Source of the DNA: Rosenbergiella nectarea
GTDB taxonomy: Bacteria > Pseudomonadota > Gammaproteobacteria > Enterobacterales > Enterobacteriaceae
Length of the DNA stretch: 64,000 bases
Direction of reading: 5' to 3'
NCBI RefSeq assembly: GCF_900111105.1
Contig: NZ_FOGC01000003.1
Span: 64,945-128,944 of the forward strand
How positions within the stretch are numbered: position 1 is the stretch's first letter; each line of letters starts with the position of its first letter. The position numbers and the translations under genes are program-made. This document shows, piece after piece, positions 7,651-14,841 of this stretch. The notes below the pieces were generated by a model. The model saw nothing but the letters and a program-made list of their open reading frames with translations, did no database searches and was not told where the DNA came from.

Positions 7651-9542
7651 GATGTTGCTCCTTGAGGCGCGGATAACTCATTCACTGCTCTCCAGGCTTG
7701 GTCAATGGCAGCATGAGCGTAAGGGCTCCAATCGGAATCCGAATTAGCGATGACCACATGACCGAATGGCTGACGGGCAGCCTTGATGGTTTTCTCTGCT
7801 TCTTCTTCATCATCGTATAAGGTGTTAACGATGTAAGAATAGCCATGTGCCCAACGATTGACGGTAATGCCCAAAATATCCTGTTGGTGATCAAACCCAG
7901 CCTCACCGAGCATTCCTTGAAGCTGTTCACGGATCATCGTCTCAAAGGTACTGAAGGGGGTACCGAGTAACCACGCCCGGCCTTTACGCGACTGTTCGCG
8001 GTTAGATAAGCCACTTCCCGGCAGTGTGGGAACATGCACCATATGCAGACAAATTGGCTTATTCGGATCACGGGGATGGCGGTACTCACCCATATCGACT
8101 GGGAAGTCGAGTTTTACCATACTAAACGGCGCGGCGGGGGAATACACATCGTGGACCCCCAATTTCTGAAACGCGCGCCATTGGCGGATGACCACATTAC
8201 AATAGACTAATGGGGCTTTGACATTTTGATGCAGGGCTGTCTTTTGTGCCTCCGGTAATTCCGGCATCAACCAAGGAATAATCATGTTATAACACGCCAT
8301 GACCACTTTATTAGCGGAGACCTTATGCAGTTCGCCTTGCTCGAAATAGCTGACTTCTGCAAGGTTATCCTGATTGGTCACGTTCACGACTGTACTATTA
8401 AGGCGTAACCGCACGGGATGATCGTTGCGATCGAGTTGCGAGTAATCAAATTCCGCTGTCACACAATCATGCATGGTATCGCCGGGCGCGACACTCGGTA
8501 TTAAGCGGCGTACCATCATCCGTGCGAGACCGGCATTGCCGTCAGGGAAGTGGTAAATATAGGGGTCAGTCAATTCAGCTTGGTCTTCGGGATCGAGTGC
8601 GGGGAGTCCCATGGCTTCAAAACCCGGTAGACCACAGAGTTGAGCATCATTACAGGCTGTCGCATCAATCCCAACCGCTTGGAAGTCATTGGTCATTTGT
8701 TGGAAATAGGCAATCGCGGTTTGAGATAGGCCGACCTTATCTTTCAGAAAGGTTAAATAACTGTTTTTAGCTAACCAATCTACCTTTTGCTGAGTATCCA
8801 TACCCGCTAGATAATCTTTAGAGAGGGTATGCAATAGAATCAGTGCTTGGCGATCTTCCGATGAGAGCGGGAAATCATTAATGTAATCGGTAATAGGGCG
8901 GCCATTACGACGATTGGGGGGAATATCATCAGCGACTACGCCATCCGGATCGCCACTGACCCGCTTATCTTCACCAAAGTGGGCTTTGTCGAAATAGACC
9001 CCACGGCTAAGGTTAAGGTCCGGATAAAAGTTAACGTCAAAATCCTTCGCCATCTGCTGGATATCAACATTCAGTGATTTCAGTAGCGACAAGACGACCG
9101 GGCTATAAATATGGGTAGGGGATTGGAATGATTCGCTGCCGCCATAGCCAATGATAGTGCCCTCAGGGGTAGAAAACTCATTACGCTTCGCATGGCCGCC
9201 AAAATCGTCGTGGTTATCCAGTAGCAAGATACGCTGGTCTTTCCCCATCTTCTGTTGCCAAAATAGCGCACTGGCCAGACCGCTTAATCCTGCCCCCACA
9301 ATCAGGAGATCATAGTGTTCTTTCGACGACAATTTTTTAACCGCCGGGATCAGCCCTTCGCGGCCAATTTTATGCGCCATTTCAAAGGATCCCGGATGGT
9401 TACCTCGCATTCCCATCAATGCTGGTGGGTAATAGCGGTTATTTTCTGCGGTCATCGCTGCATAAGTGAGTTTAAAGGGTGTTAGACCGGCAGCTAAAGT
9501 GATAGCCGTGCCATTTAAAAAATCACGCCGAGTAATAGGCAT
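7647..9542 (-). CDS. Tat-exported FAD amine/polyol oxidoreductase, spermidine dehydrogenase-like
   Basis: 631 residues from the ATG at 9542, chosen because GGAGA sits 5 bases before it; an ATG at 9554 is in frame but poorly placed. The N-terminus is a twin-arginine signal (ITRRDFLNG, Arg at 5-6). GAGLSG near residue 83 begins a Rossmann FAD fold, followed by DNHDDFGGHAKRNEF. The architecture resembles Pseudomonas SpdH and related NAD(P)/FAD-binding periplasmic oxidoreductases. The substrate is not provable from sequence. It overlaps the cytochrome c gene by 4 bp, so the two probably form a periplasmic dehydrogenase feeding the respiratory chain. Confidence 0.72.
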   Translation of the reverse strand: MPITRRDFLNGTAITLAAGLTPFKLTYAAMTAENNRYYPPALMGMRGNHPGSFEMAHKIGREGLIPAVKKLSSKEHYDLLIVGAGLSGLASALFWQQKMGKDQRILLLDNHDDFGGHAKRNEFSTPEGTIIGYGGSESFQSPTHIYSPVVLSLLKSLNVDIQQMAKDFDVNFYPDLNLSRGVYFDKAHFGEDKRVSGDPDGVVADDIPPNRRNGRPITDYINDFPLSSEDRQALILLHTLSKDYLAGMDTQQKVDWLAKNSYLTFLKDKVGLSQTAIAYFQQMTNDFQAVGIDATACNDAQLCGLPGFEAMGLPALDPEDQAELTDPYIYHFPDGNAGLARMMVRRLIPSVAPGDTMHDCVTAEFDYSQLDRNDHPVRLRLNSTVVNVTNQDNLAEVSYFEQGELHKVSANKVVMACYNMIIPWLMPELPEAQKTALHQNVKAPLVYCNVVIRQWRAFQKLGVHDVYSPAAPFSMVKLDFPVDMGEYRHPRDPNKPICLHMVHVPTLPGSGLSNREQSRKGRAWLLGTPFSTFETMIREQLQGMLGEAGFDHQQDILGITVNRWAHGYSYIVNTLYDDEEEAEKTIKAARQPFGHVVIANSDSDWSPYAHAAIDQAWRAVNELSAPQGATS

Positions 9543-9829
9543 GTCATTCTCCATTGCTTCTTATTGTAATCGAGTTATTCTGCCGCCAAAGGTACCGATT
9601 TTTGCTCTTTTCTTCCATGCTAGTCGATAGTAAACGTGATGCTTAATGCAATTACCCAATATAGAGGTAAGTTTTAAGGTTTTCTGTTCACAGATGCAGC
9701 GTTGATAACACGCCGATGAGGTGTGAAGGGCACGTTATCGCCTCCATCGTTCGTTCGAAAATGTTACCCTCAGGGACTTAATGGGTCACTACCAATGACC
9801 TATAGCGACACCTGAATGAGGGGTAAACC

Positions 9830-10561
9830 ATGACACGTAAAGTTGCACTGATTACTGGCGGAAGCCGCGGGATTGGCGCAGCCATCGCTCGCCAATTAGC
9901 CGAACAAGGATTCGATATTGCCATCTCCTTCGCGCGTAATAAGGCCAAAGCCGATGAAGTCGCGGAGCAAATCACTGCGCTAGGTCGTAAAGTTGCACTA
10001 ATTCAAGCAGACGGTTCAACGGTTGAAGGCAACCAATTGGTGATCAGGGAGACGGTGAAACAGTTAGGCCGCCTGGATGCCTTGGTATGTAATGCAGGGA
10101 TCGGCAATCATAAACCTATTACTGAAGTGACCAGCGAGGATATTGACGCGGTGATTAACCTCAATTTACGCGGAATGATGATTGAAACCAGCGAGGCGGT
10201 AAAAGTGATGGGTGAGGGCGGCCGTATTGTATTAATGGGCTCAGCTTTCGCAGGACGTGTACCCTTCGGCGGTCTCTCCGTCTACGCGGCGACCAAAGCC
10301 GGATTACGTGGATTCGCACAAGGGGTGGCACGTGATCTTGGAAAAAAAGGAATTACTATCAACGTGTTAGAACCCGGCCCGATCGATACCGATCTAAATC
10401 CCGCTGATACCGAAGATGCTAAATATTTGAGTAGCTTTGTGGCAACGGGGTCTTATGGCCATGTGAGTGACATCGCCAATGCGGTTGGATTTTTAGTCAG
10501 TGAGCAGGCTGGCTATATCACCGGCATCGCGATGCCGGTTGACGGGGGATTACTGGCGTAA
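9830..10561 (+). CDS. Short-chain dehydrogenase/reductase, BdcA/FabG-like
   Basis: 243 residues: the cofactor motif TGGSRGIG at residues 9-16, NAGIG, the catalytic Ser in MGSAFAG, YAATK, then VLEPGPIDTDLNPA and a C-terminal GYITGIAMPVDGG. The GPIDTD-NPA segment resembles E. coli BdcA. The substrate is unknown. It is monocistronic, divergent from the flavoenzyme operon and convergent with budA. A TTG/GTG alternative is unlikely because GAGGGG precedes the ATG at good distance. Confidence 0.8.
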   Translation: MTRKVALITGGSRGIGAAIARQLAEQGFDIAISFARNKAKADEVAEQITALGRKVALIQADGSTVEGNQLVIRETVKQLGRLDALVCNAGIGNHKPITEVTSEDIDAVINLNLRGMMIETSEAVKVMGEGGRIVLMGSAFAGRVPFGGLSVYAATKAGLRGFAQGVARDLGKKGITINVLEPGPIDTDLNPADTEDAKYLSSFVATGSYGHVSDIANAVGFLVSEQAGYITGIAMPVDGGLLA

Positions 10562-10571
10562 ACTTTAGGAT

Positions 10572-10591
10572 TAGGCATCTGAGGATGCCTA
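10572..10591. terminator. Hairpin terminator between convergent SDR and budA
   Basis: TAGGCATC/GATGCCTA is an 8-bp perfect stem with a TGAG loop, placed between two converging genes. The U-tract is poor on both sides. Confidence 0.55.
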
Positions 10592-10596
10592 GTCGG

Positions 10597-11295
10597 TTAT
10601 TTCTCCACCTGACCGATAAGCTCATCCACTTTCGCGACGTCGATAGTAAGTGAGGAATAGGCTTCGCTAGTCGGATTACTGATTTCGATAGTCTGTTTGA
10701 CTTGGTAATCGACTACCGCGTTAGCGGCGGTAAAGGACAGCACATGACCACTGATTTTATGGTCATCACTGAGAAAGTGGAAGTGAAAGCCGGGCACGGA
10801 GATCCGTCCAAATAACTCCGGTGTCCAAAAACCAATCAGTTGGCCGGCAATTTCCTTATGCGTATCCACTTGCTGTGCATCCGACATCTCTTTAACGGTG
10901 CGAGTTTGCGATTCATCGCGCTGCGGACGGCGAATAACCAGTTCATCAAAGCGGCTCTTCACATTAACGGCTAAGAAAATATTTTTTATCGCCAGCCGTT
11001 CTGCTAGGCGCTGATCAAGGTTTTTATCCTGTATATTCGTAGCCTCAAACGAATTTTCCGCCACAAAATCGGTGACTTGTAAAAAGGGAAGGTGGCGATC
11101 AGCAAGTTGATGCAGTGATTCGCCCGCCGTCGCCTCCCAGAACTCGCCGTTACAGATCGTGAGTTCGCCGCTGATCCCACAGGAGCACCCTAATCCAAAC
11201 AGCGTAGGGCTATGGCTGTTTTGGAGTGAAAAATCGCCAGCAAAGTGACCAGACATTAGGGCACCTATAGTGGAATATTGTATAATCTTGCTCAT
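10597..11295 (-). CDS. budA: Alpha-acetolactate decarboxylase
   Basis: 232 residues. The C-terminal zinc-site segment reads PGFHFHFLSDDHKISGHVL, giving the HxH plus His pattern of acetolactate decarboxylases. The N-terminal half has LMSGHFAGDF and a hydrophobic beta core as expected. The enzyme converts acetolactate to acetoin in the 2,3-butanediol route. No budR, budB (acetolactate synthase) or budC lies beside it, so the substrate must come from a synthase elsewhere. Convergent with the SDR gene, and the last conserved gene before the AT-rich dif island. Confidence 0.85.
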   Translation of the reverse strand: MSKIIQYSTIGALMSGHFAGDFSLQNSHSPTLFGLGCSCGISGELTICNGEFWEATAGESLHQLADRHLPFLQVTDFVAENSFEATNIQDKNLDQRLAERLAIKNIFLAVNVKSRFDELVIRRPQRDESQTRTVKEMSDAQQVDTHKEIAGQLIGFWTPELFGRISVPGFHFHFLSDDHKISGHVLSFTAANAVVDYQVKQTIEISNPTSEAYSSLTIDVAKVDELIGQVEK

Positions 11296-11358
11296 AACAT
11301 CTCCGATTGATAACGAAGTAAACCGCCATCGACGTTTAGGGTTAACACATTGATATAG

Positions 11359-11469
11359 CTATTTTTCACTGATTAAGCGTAGTCGTGCTTGCGCAATATC
11401 GCTAGGCCGACTTTTATAATCAGCATAGCCTTGCCGGGTGGTATATTTTTTAGGTAAACCAATAATCAT
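11359..11469 (-). CDS. Possible small basic protein (36 aa), unrecognised
   Basis: An ATG at 11469 opens 36 codons beginning MIIGLPKKYTTRQGYADYK and ending ARLRLISEK. The product is Lys/Arg-rich with no membrane segment. The ribosome site is weak. The composition looks protein-like rather than random, so it may be a true small gene or the tail of a lost gene. I do not recognise the family. Confidence 0.3.
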   Translation of the reverse strand: MIIGLPKKYTTRQGYADYKSRPSDIAQARLRLISEK

Positions 11470-11903
11470 ACCCGTTCATCATAAAGTATATTATAGCCGA
11501 CCCTCACAACGATTCGTCTCAGTGGCAAGTGTCAAAGGTGTATATCCGTTTAAAAAGGAAATTAAAGATAAAATTATTACGGGATTAATGAGGTAGGGGA
11601 TTTCAGCGTATTGTTAGGTCGAACTATCACTAAATGGCTCTCAATAAATAAAACAAGTCATTGCCCAATTAATGAATTTTTATTGCCTTTATTTTCCTTC
11701 AGTCCCTGATTTTACGATAGTTATACTTATGGGATCGGCACCAACTGATTGTTGATTATATGACTGATTTATCCAAACTGCTTATTCTTCATAAAAATTA
11801 TCCTAGATATAATAAGAAGTCGCCGTGGTAAATTACTGTAGTAATAATAAAATGGAGTTATCTTTCCAGGGCATGAAATTATTATTAAAAGGGAGATTTC
11901 TGT
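11470..11903. other. AT-rich intergenic DNA before the STM2901-type pair
   Basis: Markedly AT-rich compared with the flanking core genes. No ORF over about 40 codons with a plausible ribosome site, no CRISPR and no tRNA are visible. It presumably carries the promoter of the following pair; AAAAGGGAG just before 11904 is its ribosome site. Confidence 0.4.
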
Positions 11904-12362
11904 ATGGATACGGTTGAAGAGCTTAATAACACATATTTTTTTGCGGGGCGTCCAAATCTGACTGCCAGCCAGTTACTGTTTGTGATTTTCTGTGAAAACA
12001 CTGCTAATCAGTTGGGTGTGCAGGGTTTTGGAGCGATAGTATCCATTGTGGCCGGGCTAAATATTTTGCCAGTAAGCGGAAAACTTGCAGGAGCAATACC
12101 TGATACATCGATTGCCTCAAAGGGTTCGCGTAAATTATTTGGCAATACACGCTTCCCCAGACCGATTAGACTTTCTTCAGTTATAGGGGGTTATCCACCG
12201 TCAACGCTTAGAATCAAAATGGTAAGTAGAATAGGGACTTTTGTTGGCAGAGCCGTTCCTGTTGTTGGTTGGGTTATCCTAGCTTCCGATATATCTCAGA
12301 TTTCGGCTCGCACGCTAAGAGATTACAACCGTATTGCCAGAGGGGAAGATAAAATATGGTAA
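11904..12362 (+). CDS. STM2901-family protein of unknown function
   Basis: 152 residues. The central hydrophobic part (GAIVSIVAGLNILPV) and the C-terminal GTFVGRAVPVVGWVILASD helix suggest membrane association. The overall pattern ENTANQLG...GTFVGRA-P-VGW-ILA-D...YNRIARGEDKIW is what I remember as the STM2901 family of Enterobacteriaceae. No catalytic motif is visible. Its stop overlaps the next ATG by 7 bp (ATATGGTAA), a tightly coupled pair. AGGGAG precedes the ATG. Decayed partial copies of both genes follow directly, so the pair has been duplicated. Confidence 0.62.
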   Translation: MDTVEELNNTYFFAGRPNLTASQLLFVIFCENTANQLGVQGFGAIVSIVAGLNILPVSGKLAGAIPDTSIASKGSRKLFGNTRFPRPIRLSSVIGGYPPSTLRIKMVSRIGTFVGRAVPVVGWVILASDISQISARTLRDYNRIARGEDKIW

Positions 12363-12649
12363 ATACTATCGAAAAACGGATATATGAGCTAATTGACTCA
12401 TGGAATGGGATTACGTGGCCAGCACTGAAAGTTCAACCCTTAACAGATGAAACATCACTAAATCACTCAATGAATATGGATCCCATTGAAGCGGCAGAGC
12501 TGTTGTTGGAAATTTTTGAAGAATTTAACCTTAACGTTGACGATTTAAATTTTCAGGCTTATTTTGCTAAACATCGAAAAAATGAAAAATCGCTGACCAT
12601 AAATATGCTTATCGAGTCCGCTAGGGCTGGTCGCTGGCTATATGATTAA
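12356..12649 (+). CDS. DUF1493-family protein (acyl-carrier-like fold suspected)
   Basis: 97 residues, acidic. The C-terminal LTINMLIESARAGRWLYD is the signature end of DUF1493. The middle DPIEAAELLLEIFEEFNLN resembles helix 2 of acyl carrier proteins, though the attachment serine (DSL) is not evident. Function is unproven. Translation is coupled to the preceding STM2901-type gene. The constant pairing suggests the two act together; a toxin/immunity or carrier/modifier relation is only a guess. Confidence 0.65.
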   Translation: MVNTIEKRIYELIDSWNGITWPALKVQPLTDETSLNHSMNMDPIEAAELLLEIFEEFNLNVDDLNFQAYFAKHRKNEKSLTINMLIESARAGRWLYD

Positions 12650-12696
12650 TATTCAAATGAGTATTTGACCAATTGCGGTGCAAATTAAAAATTATA

Positions 12697-12840
12697 ATGG
12701 TTAGAAAGATCAGCACCTTCACTGGTCGGGCTATACCTGTGATAGGCTGGATCATTCTTGCTTCTGATATTTCACAAATAGCATACCGTACCGTCAGAGA
12801 CTACAACCTCATCGCTAAGGGGGGTGACAAGATATGGTAG
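12697..12840 (+). pseudogene. C-terminal fragment of a second STM2901-family gene
   Basis: An ATG at 12697 opens 47 codons. The product MVRKISTFTGRAIPVIGWII...YRTVRDYNLIAKGGDKIW aligns with the last third of the intact copy at 11904 (VSRIGTFVGRAVPVVGWVI...RTLRDYNRIARGEDKIW). The first two thirds are missing. It ends ATATGGTAG, keeping the 7-bp overlap with a second DUF1493 start. Divergence of about 30 percent in protein indicates an old paralogue, not a fresh duplication. Confidence 0.75.
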
Positions 12841-12938
12841 ATAATGTCGAAGAGCGGATTTATGAGCTTGTTAAACCGTGGAATGGACGTTCATGGCGGA
12901 AATTCAGAATACCTCCTTTAACTGGTGAAACAAATTAA
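12834..12938 (+). pseudogene. N-terminal fragment of a second DUF1493 gene
   Basis: Thirty-four codons from the ATG at 12834: MVDNVEERIYELVKPWNGRSW... parallels MVNTIEKRIYELIDSWNGITW of the intact copy. It stops after PPLTGETN, where the 42-bp repeat begins. The acidic core and the AGRWLYD end are lost. Confidence 0.75.
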
Positions 12939-12946
12939 AAATTATA

Positions 12947-13036
12947 ATGGTCAGAAAGATCAGTACCTTCATGGTAAAGTCAGGCCATTCATTTACTGCT
13001 TGTGAATCTGGTTCATCTGGAAAACAGGGAATATAG
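12947..13036 (+). pseudogene. Third STM2901-type remnant (start only)
   Basis: ATG at 12947 gives MVRKISTF, identical to the second copy, then switches to unrelated sequence (MVKSGHSFTACES...) and stops at 13036. Only the 42-bp repeat is homologous; this is the scar of a third copy. Confidence 0.55.
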
Positions 13037-13102
13037 CATAATCATCGTTTGTAGCCCGTTGACGCGAACTATCCAACGACGGTTTATGCAAGATTCTCCC
13101 TA

Positions 13103-13143
13103 TATGCGTATCGGTGCGCACAATGTATGACGCTATGTTACAG
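13103..13143 (+). other. Dif/cer-like Xer recombination site
   Basis: GGTGCGCACAA at 13113 is a good XerC arm, one base from the ColE1 cer arm GGTGCGTACAA and one from the E. coli dif arm. After TGTAT-GACG comes CTATGTTACAG, a recognisable XerD arm (dif: TTATGTTAAAT). The spacer is 9 bp rather than 6. The preceding TATGCGTATC is an inverted partial XerC arm, as also seen beside the dif at 14616. So this is a related Xer-type site 1.5 kb from dif. Confidence 0.6.
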
Positions 13144-13232
13144 AAGTGTTCTGAGCCATTCCGGTAGAATGGGGTTTACCGGAATTGCGAGGGTTGGTCT
13201 TTATACATAGAGTGCATTATGCGAACCACATA

Positions 13233-13370
13233 CTATTTTTTCTTTTGCCACTGAATTATTACTTCTTGGTTATCAATCAAAGAGTACATCCCTGAAATTA
13301 ACTCCTTTAGTTCTTCTCCAGTATTTTCAATAAATGTCTGAACAAATGCGTGCGTGTCGTTTTTCACCAT
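13233..13370 (-). CDS. Small ORF (45 aa) in the dif island, unrecognised
   Basis: MVKNDTHAFVQTFIENTGEE...QEVIIQWQKKK. The ATG at 13370 has GGGGA 6 bases upstream. The reading frame stays open upstream for about 35 more codons (including SNNNPNDESFGIPRDRG), so the product could be the C-terminus of a longer lost gene. Helical, with alternating charges; no family recognised. Confidence 0.4.
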   Translation of the reverse strand: MVKNDTHAFVQTFIENTGEELKELISGMYSLIDNQEVIIQWQKKK

Positions 13371-13732
13371 TTCAATTCCCCTATCCCTAGGGATTCCGAA
13401 TGATTCATCGTTTGGGTTATTATTTGATTTTATGCAAAGCTCTCTCTGAAGCGAGTGGTACCTAGGCTTGGCTAACGGTTAAAATGTTAGTGTCCCTATA
13501 TTATCCCCATGTTATAAAAATATTAGTAAAAAGTATTAGTGACAATATTGTGAACGAATTAGTTATATTGATACTTACTCTTTATGGTCAGTTAGTTGCA
13601 CTTGCTGAGTGCCAGTTAGAAACAAAAGAGAAGGGTAGAGATAAAGGTTAGCCCTCCGCAGGAGAGCCATGCGGCTAGAGCCATGCGGCTAGAGCTGACC
13701 TTTAATAAAAGAGTGACAAACGAATTTAAATA
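13371..13732. other. Non-coding stretch within the dif island
   Basis: Apart from the open upstream extension of the 45-aa ORF (to about 13480) and the structured repeat at 13643-13703, I see no gene here. Very AT-rich. Confidence 0.4.
13643..13703. repeat. Hairpin with an internal 14-bp tandem repeat
   Basis: AAAGGTTAGC (13643-13652) pairs with GCTGACCTTT (13694-13703) with one G-U. Between them AGCCATGCGGCTAG occurs twice head to tail (13665-13678, 13679-13692), and each copy is itself a partial palindrome. It lies just downstream of the minus-strand membrane gene, so it may be its terminator, or a folded site of the element. Confidence 0.5.
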
Positions 13733-14104
13733 TTAGTCTTTAAACTTATCTAAATCGAACTTTACATTATCCTTTATTGTTGAGATTGAGTTGCTATCCT
13801 TACCATTCTTAATGGATAGTAATGTTTTTAATATTTCTTTCTGTATATCTGCCTGAGTAAAAGCGATGACCTTCGTTTCATAGGTCGTGAATGTTTCAAT
13901 CATCAGAAGGATAATGCATACTGCAATAACAACTCGAATTTCATTTCCCGTAACGTTATAGAGTAATGGTGTTACAGCTTGAATGCTACGAATAAATTCA
14001 AAACATTCGTCACTTGCGATAAAAAATAGTAATCCAGTTAGAATGAGTATATTGAAAGCTAGAAAGAGTTTAGCTAGGTTTTTGGCGAGAAAATGACTAT
14101 TCAC
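13733..14104 (-). CDS. Two-helix membrane protein of unknown function (dif island)
   Basis: 123 residues. Hydrophobic segments lie at about 10-30 (LFLAFNILILTGLLFFIA) and 57-71 (VVIAVCIILLMIE), followed by a charged C-terminal tail (QADIQKEILKTLLSIKNGKDS...). No conserved motif is recognised. The gene is 21 bp downstream of the secreted-protein gene on the same strand, so the two are probably one transcript. AT-rich codon use differs from the core genes. The start is preceded by AAAAAGGATG, which supplies an AGGA ribosome site partly overlapping the ATG context. Confidence 0.6.
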   Translation of the reverse strand: MNSHFLAKNLAKLFLAFNILILTGLLFFIASDECFEFIRSIQAVTPLLYNVTGNEIRVVIAVCIILLMIETFTTYETKVIAFTQADIQKEILKTLLSIKNGKDSNSISTIKDNVKFDLDKFKD

Positions 14105-14125
14105 AATGCATCCTTTTTATACTAT

Positions 14126-14524
14126 TTAATTTGAACCATTCACAATACAAGACGTTCCCATTTCATCACCGCCCCAAAGAGCAATAGTAGGTTCGCCAGC
14201 ATCCATTCCTTGTGTGCTCATATCAAGAGCAACTATATAAAATGTTTTATCATCGACATCAAACTCATAATTAACTAAAGGCGCTCCACTGGTCTGATAA
14301 ACGGATTGTTCAATATCTTCAATACGCTTAGTTGAAATAACCTTACCGTAGTGAAGTAGCTTAGCCGTGCCAGTGCTACCCGTATAACTCAAAAATCGAC
14401 TTTTCGTACCTGTTCCATTAAGTTGAATCGTCCAACCGTTGTGGCAAACAATTTCATCTGCATGACTCATAAAAGGTATACATAATGATGCACATAATGA
14501 GAGAAGTTTAATGCGTTTATTCAT
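14126..14524 (-). CDS. Secreted protein of unknown function (dif island)
   Basis: 132 residues with a clear Sec signal peptide (MNKRIKLLSLCASLCIPFMSHA). The mature part begins DEIVCHNGWTIQLNG and ends GTSCIVNGSN; two cysteines near the ends probably pair. The mature domain is rich in beta-type residues and Gly. No family is recognised. First gene of the two-gene minus-strand unit; its start lies only about 90 bp from dif. AT-rich composition supports horizontal origin. Confidence 0.62.
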   Translation of the reverse strand: MNKRIKLLSLCASLCIPFMSHADEIVCHNGWTIQLNGTGTKSRFLSYTGSTGTAKLLHYGKVISTKRIEDIEQSVYQTSGAPLVNYEFDVDDKTFYIVALDMSTQGMDAGEPTIALWGGDEMGTSCIVNGSN

Positions 14525-14596
14525 TGCTTATTATCATCCTATTTGTATCAGAATTCAGCGCATAATCAGACCTAAGGCCGCAAGACATTTCAACTG

Positions 14597-14626
14597 TTAT
14601 GCGTACCGCTACCTTGGTACGCATAA
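14597..14626. repeat. Inverted XerC-arm pair forming a perfect hairpin at dif
   Basis: TTATGCGTACC (14597-14607) is the exact reverse complement of the dif XerC arm GGTACGCATAA (14616-14626), separated by 8 bases. Standard dif has no such inverted extra arm. Confidence 0.8.
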
Positions 14627-14643
14627 TGTATATTATGTTAAAT
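14616..14643 (+). other. dif: Chromosome-dimer resolution site dif
   Basis: 28 bp that differ from E. coli dif at one position only (fourth base A instead of G). The XerC arm is GGTACGCATAA, the central hexamer TGTATA and the XerD arm TTATGTTAAAT. XerCD with FtsK recombine here to resolve chromosome dimers. The terminus assignment is supported by matS sites and by KOPS octamers reading toward this point from both sides. The deviation in the outer base of the XerC arm is compensated in the upstream inverted arm, which carries the complementary base. Confidence 0.93.
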
Positions 14644-14841
14644 TGCATTTTAGGTGCTGTTTTAACGTGTACTTCGTTACGTCATCTTTTTGACCGTCTC
14701 GATTCCGTCCCCTTCATGTCATCAATACCAATTGGTCTTCAATGAAGTCTATCGTTGGAACTCACACTAAGTTCAATACCTGATAGCACTAATTCTAGGT
14801 AAGCTGTCATAAGTTAAGATCATACCTAGATATCAAAGCCA

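Larger units (their letters stand above)
12681..12972 (+). repeat. 42-bp direct repeat marking duplicated cassette ends
   Basis: The segments 12681-12722 and 12931-12972 are identical except for two transitions and lie 250 bp apart. Each begins CAAATTAAAAATTATAATGG and reads into the conserved start of an STM2901 C-terminal fragment. The second copy abuts the stop of the truncated DUF1493 copy. This shows tandem duplication followed by deletion. Confidence 0.8.
13113..14643. mobile_element. Putative Xer-exploiting integrated element (IMEX-like) at dif
   Basis: About 1.5 kb of AT-rich DNA lies between a dif/cer-like site (13113) and dif itself (14616), both in the same orientation, as expected after XerCD-mediated integration. 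Inside are three minus-strand ORFs without recognisable homologues: a 45-aa protein, a two-helix membrane protein and a secreted protein. No integrase or replication gene is present, consistent with elements that borrow host XerC/XerD, or with a decayed remnant. The element assignment is inference from the paired sites and composition. Confidence 0.5.
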
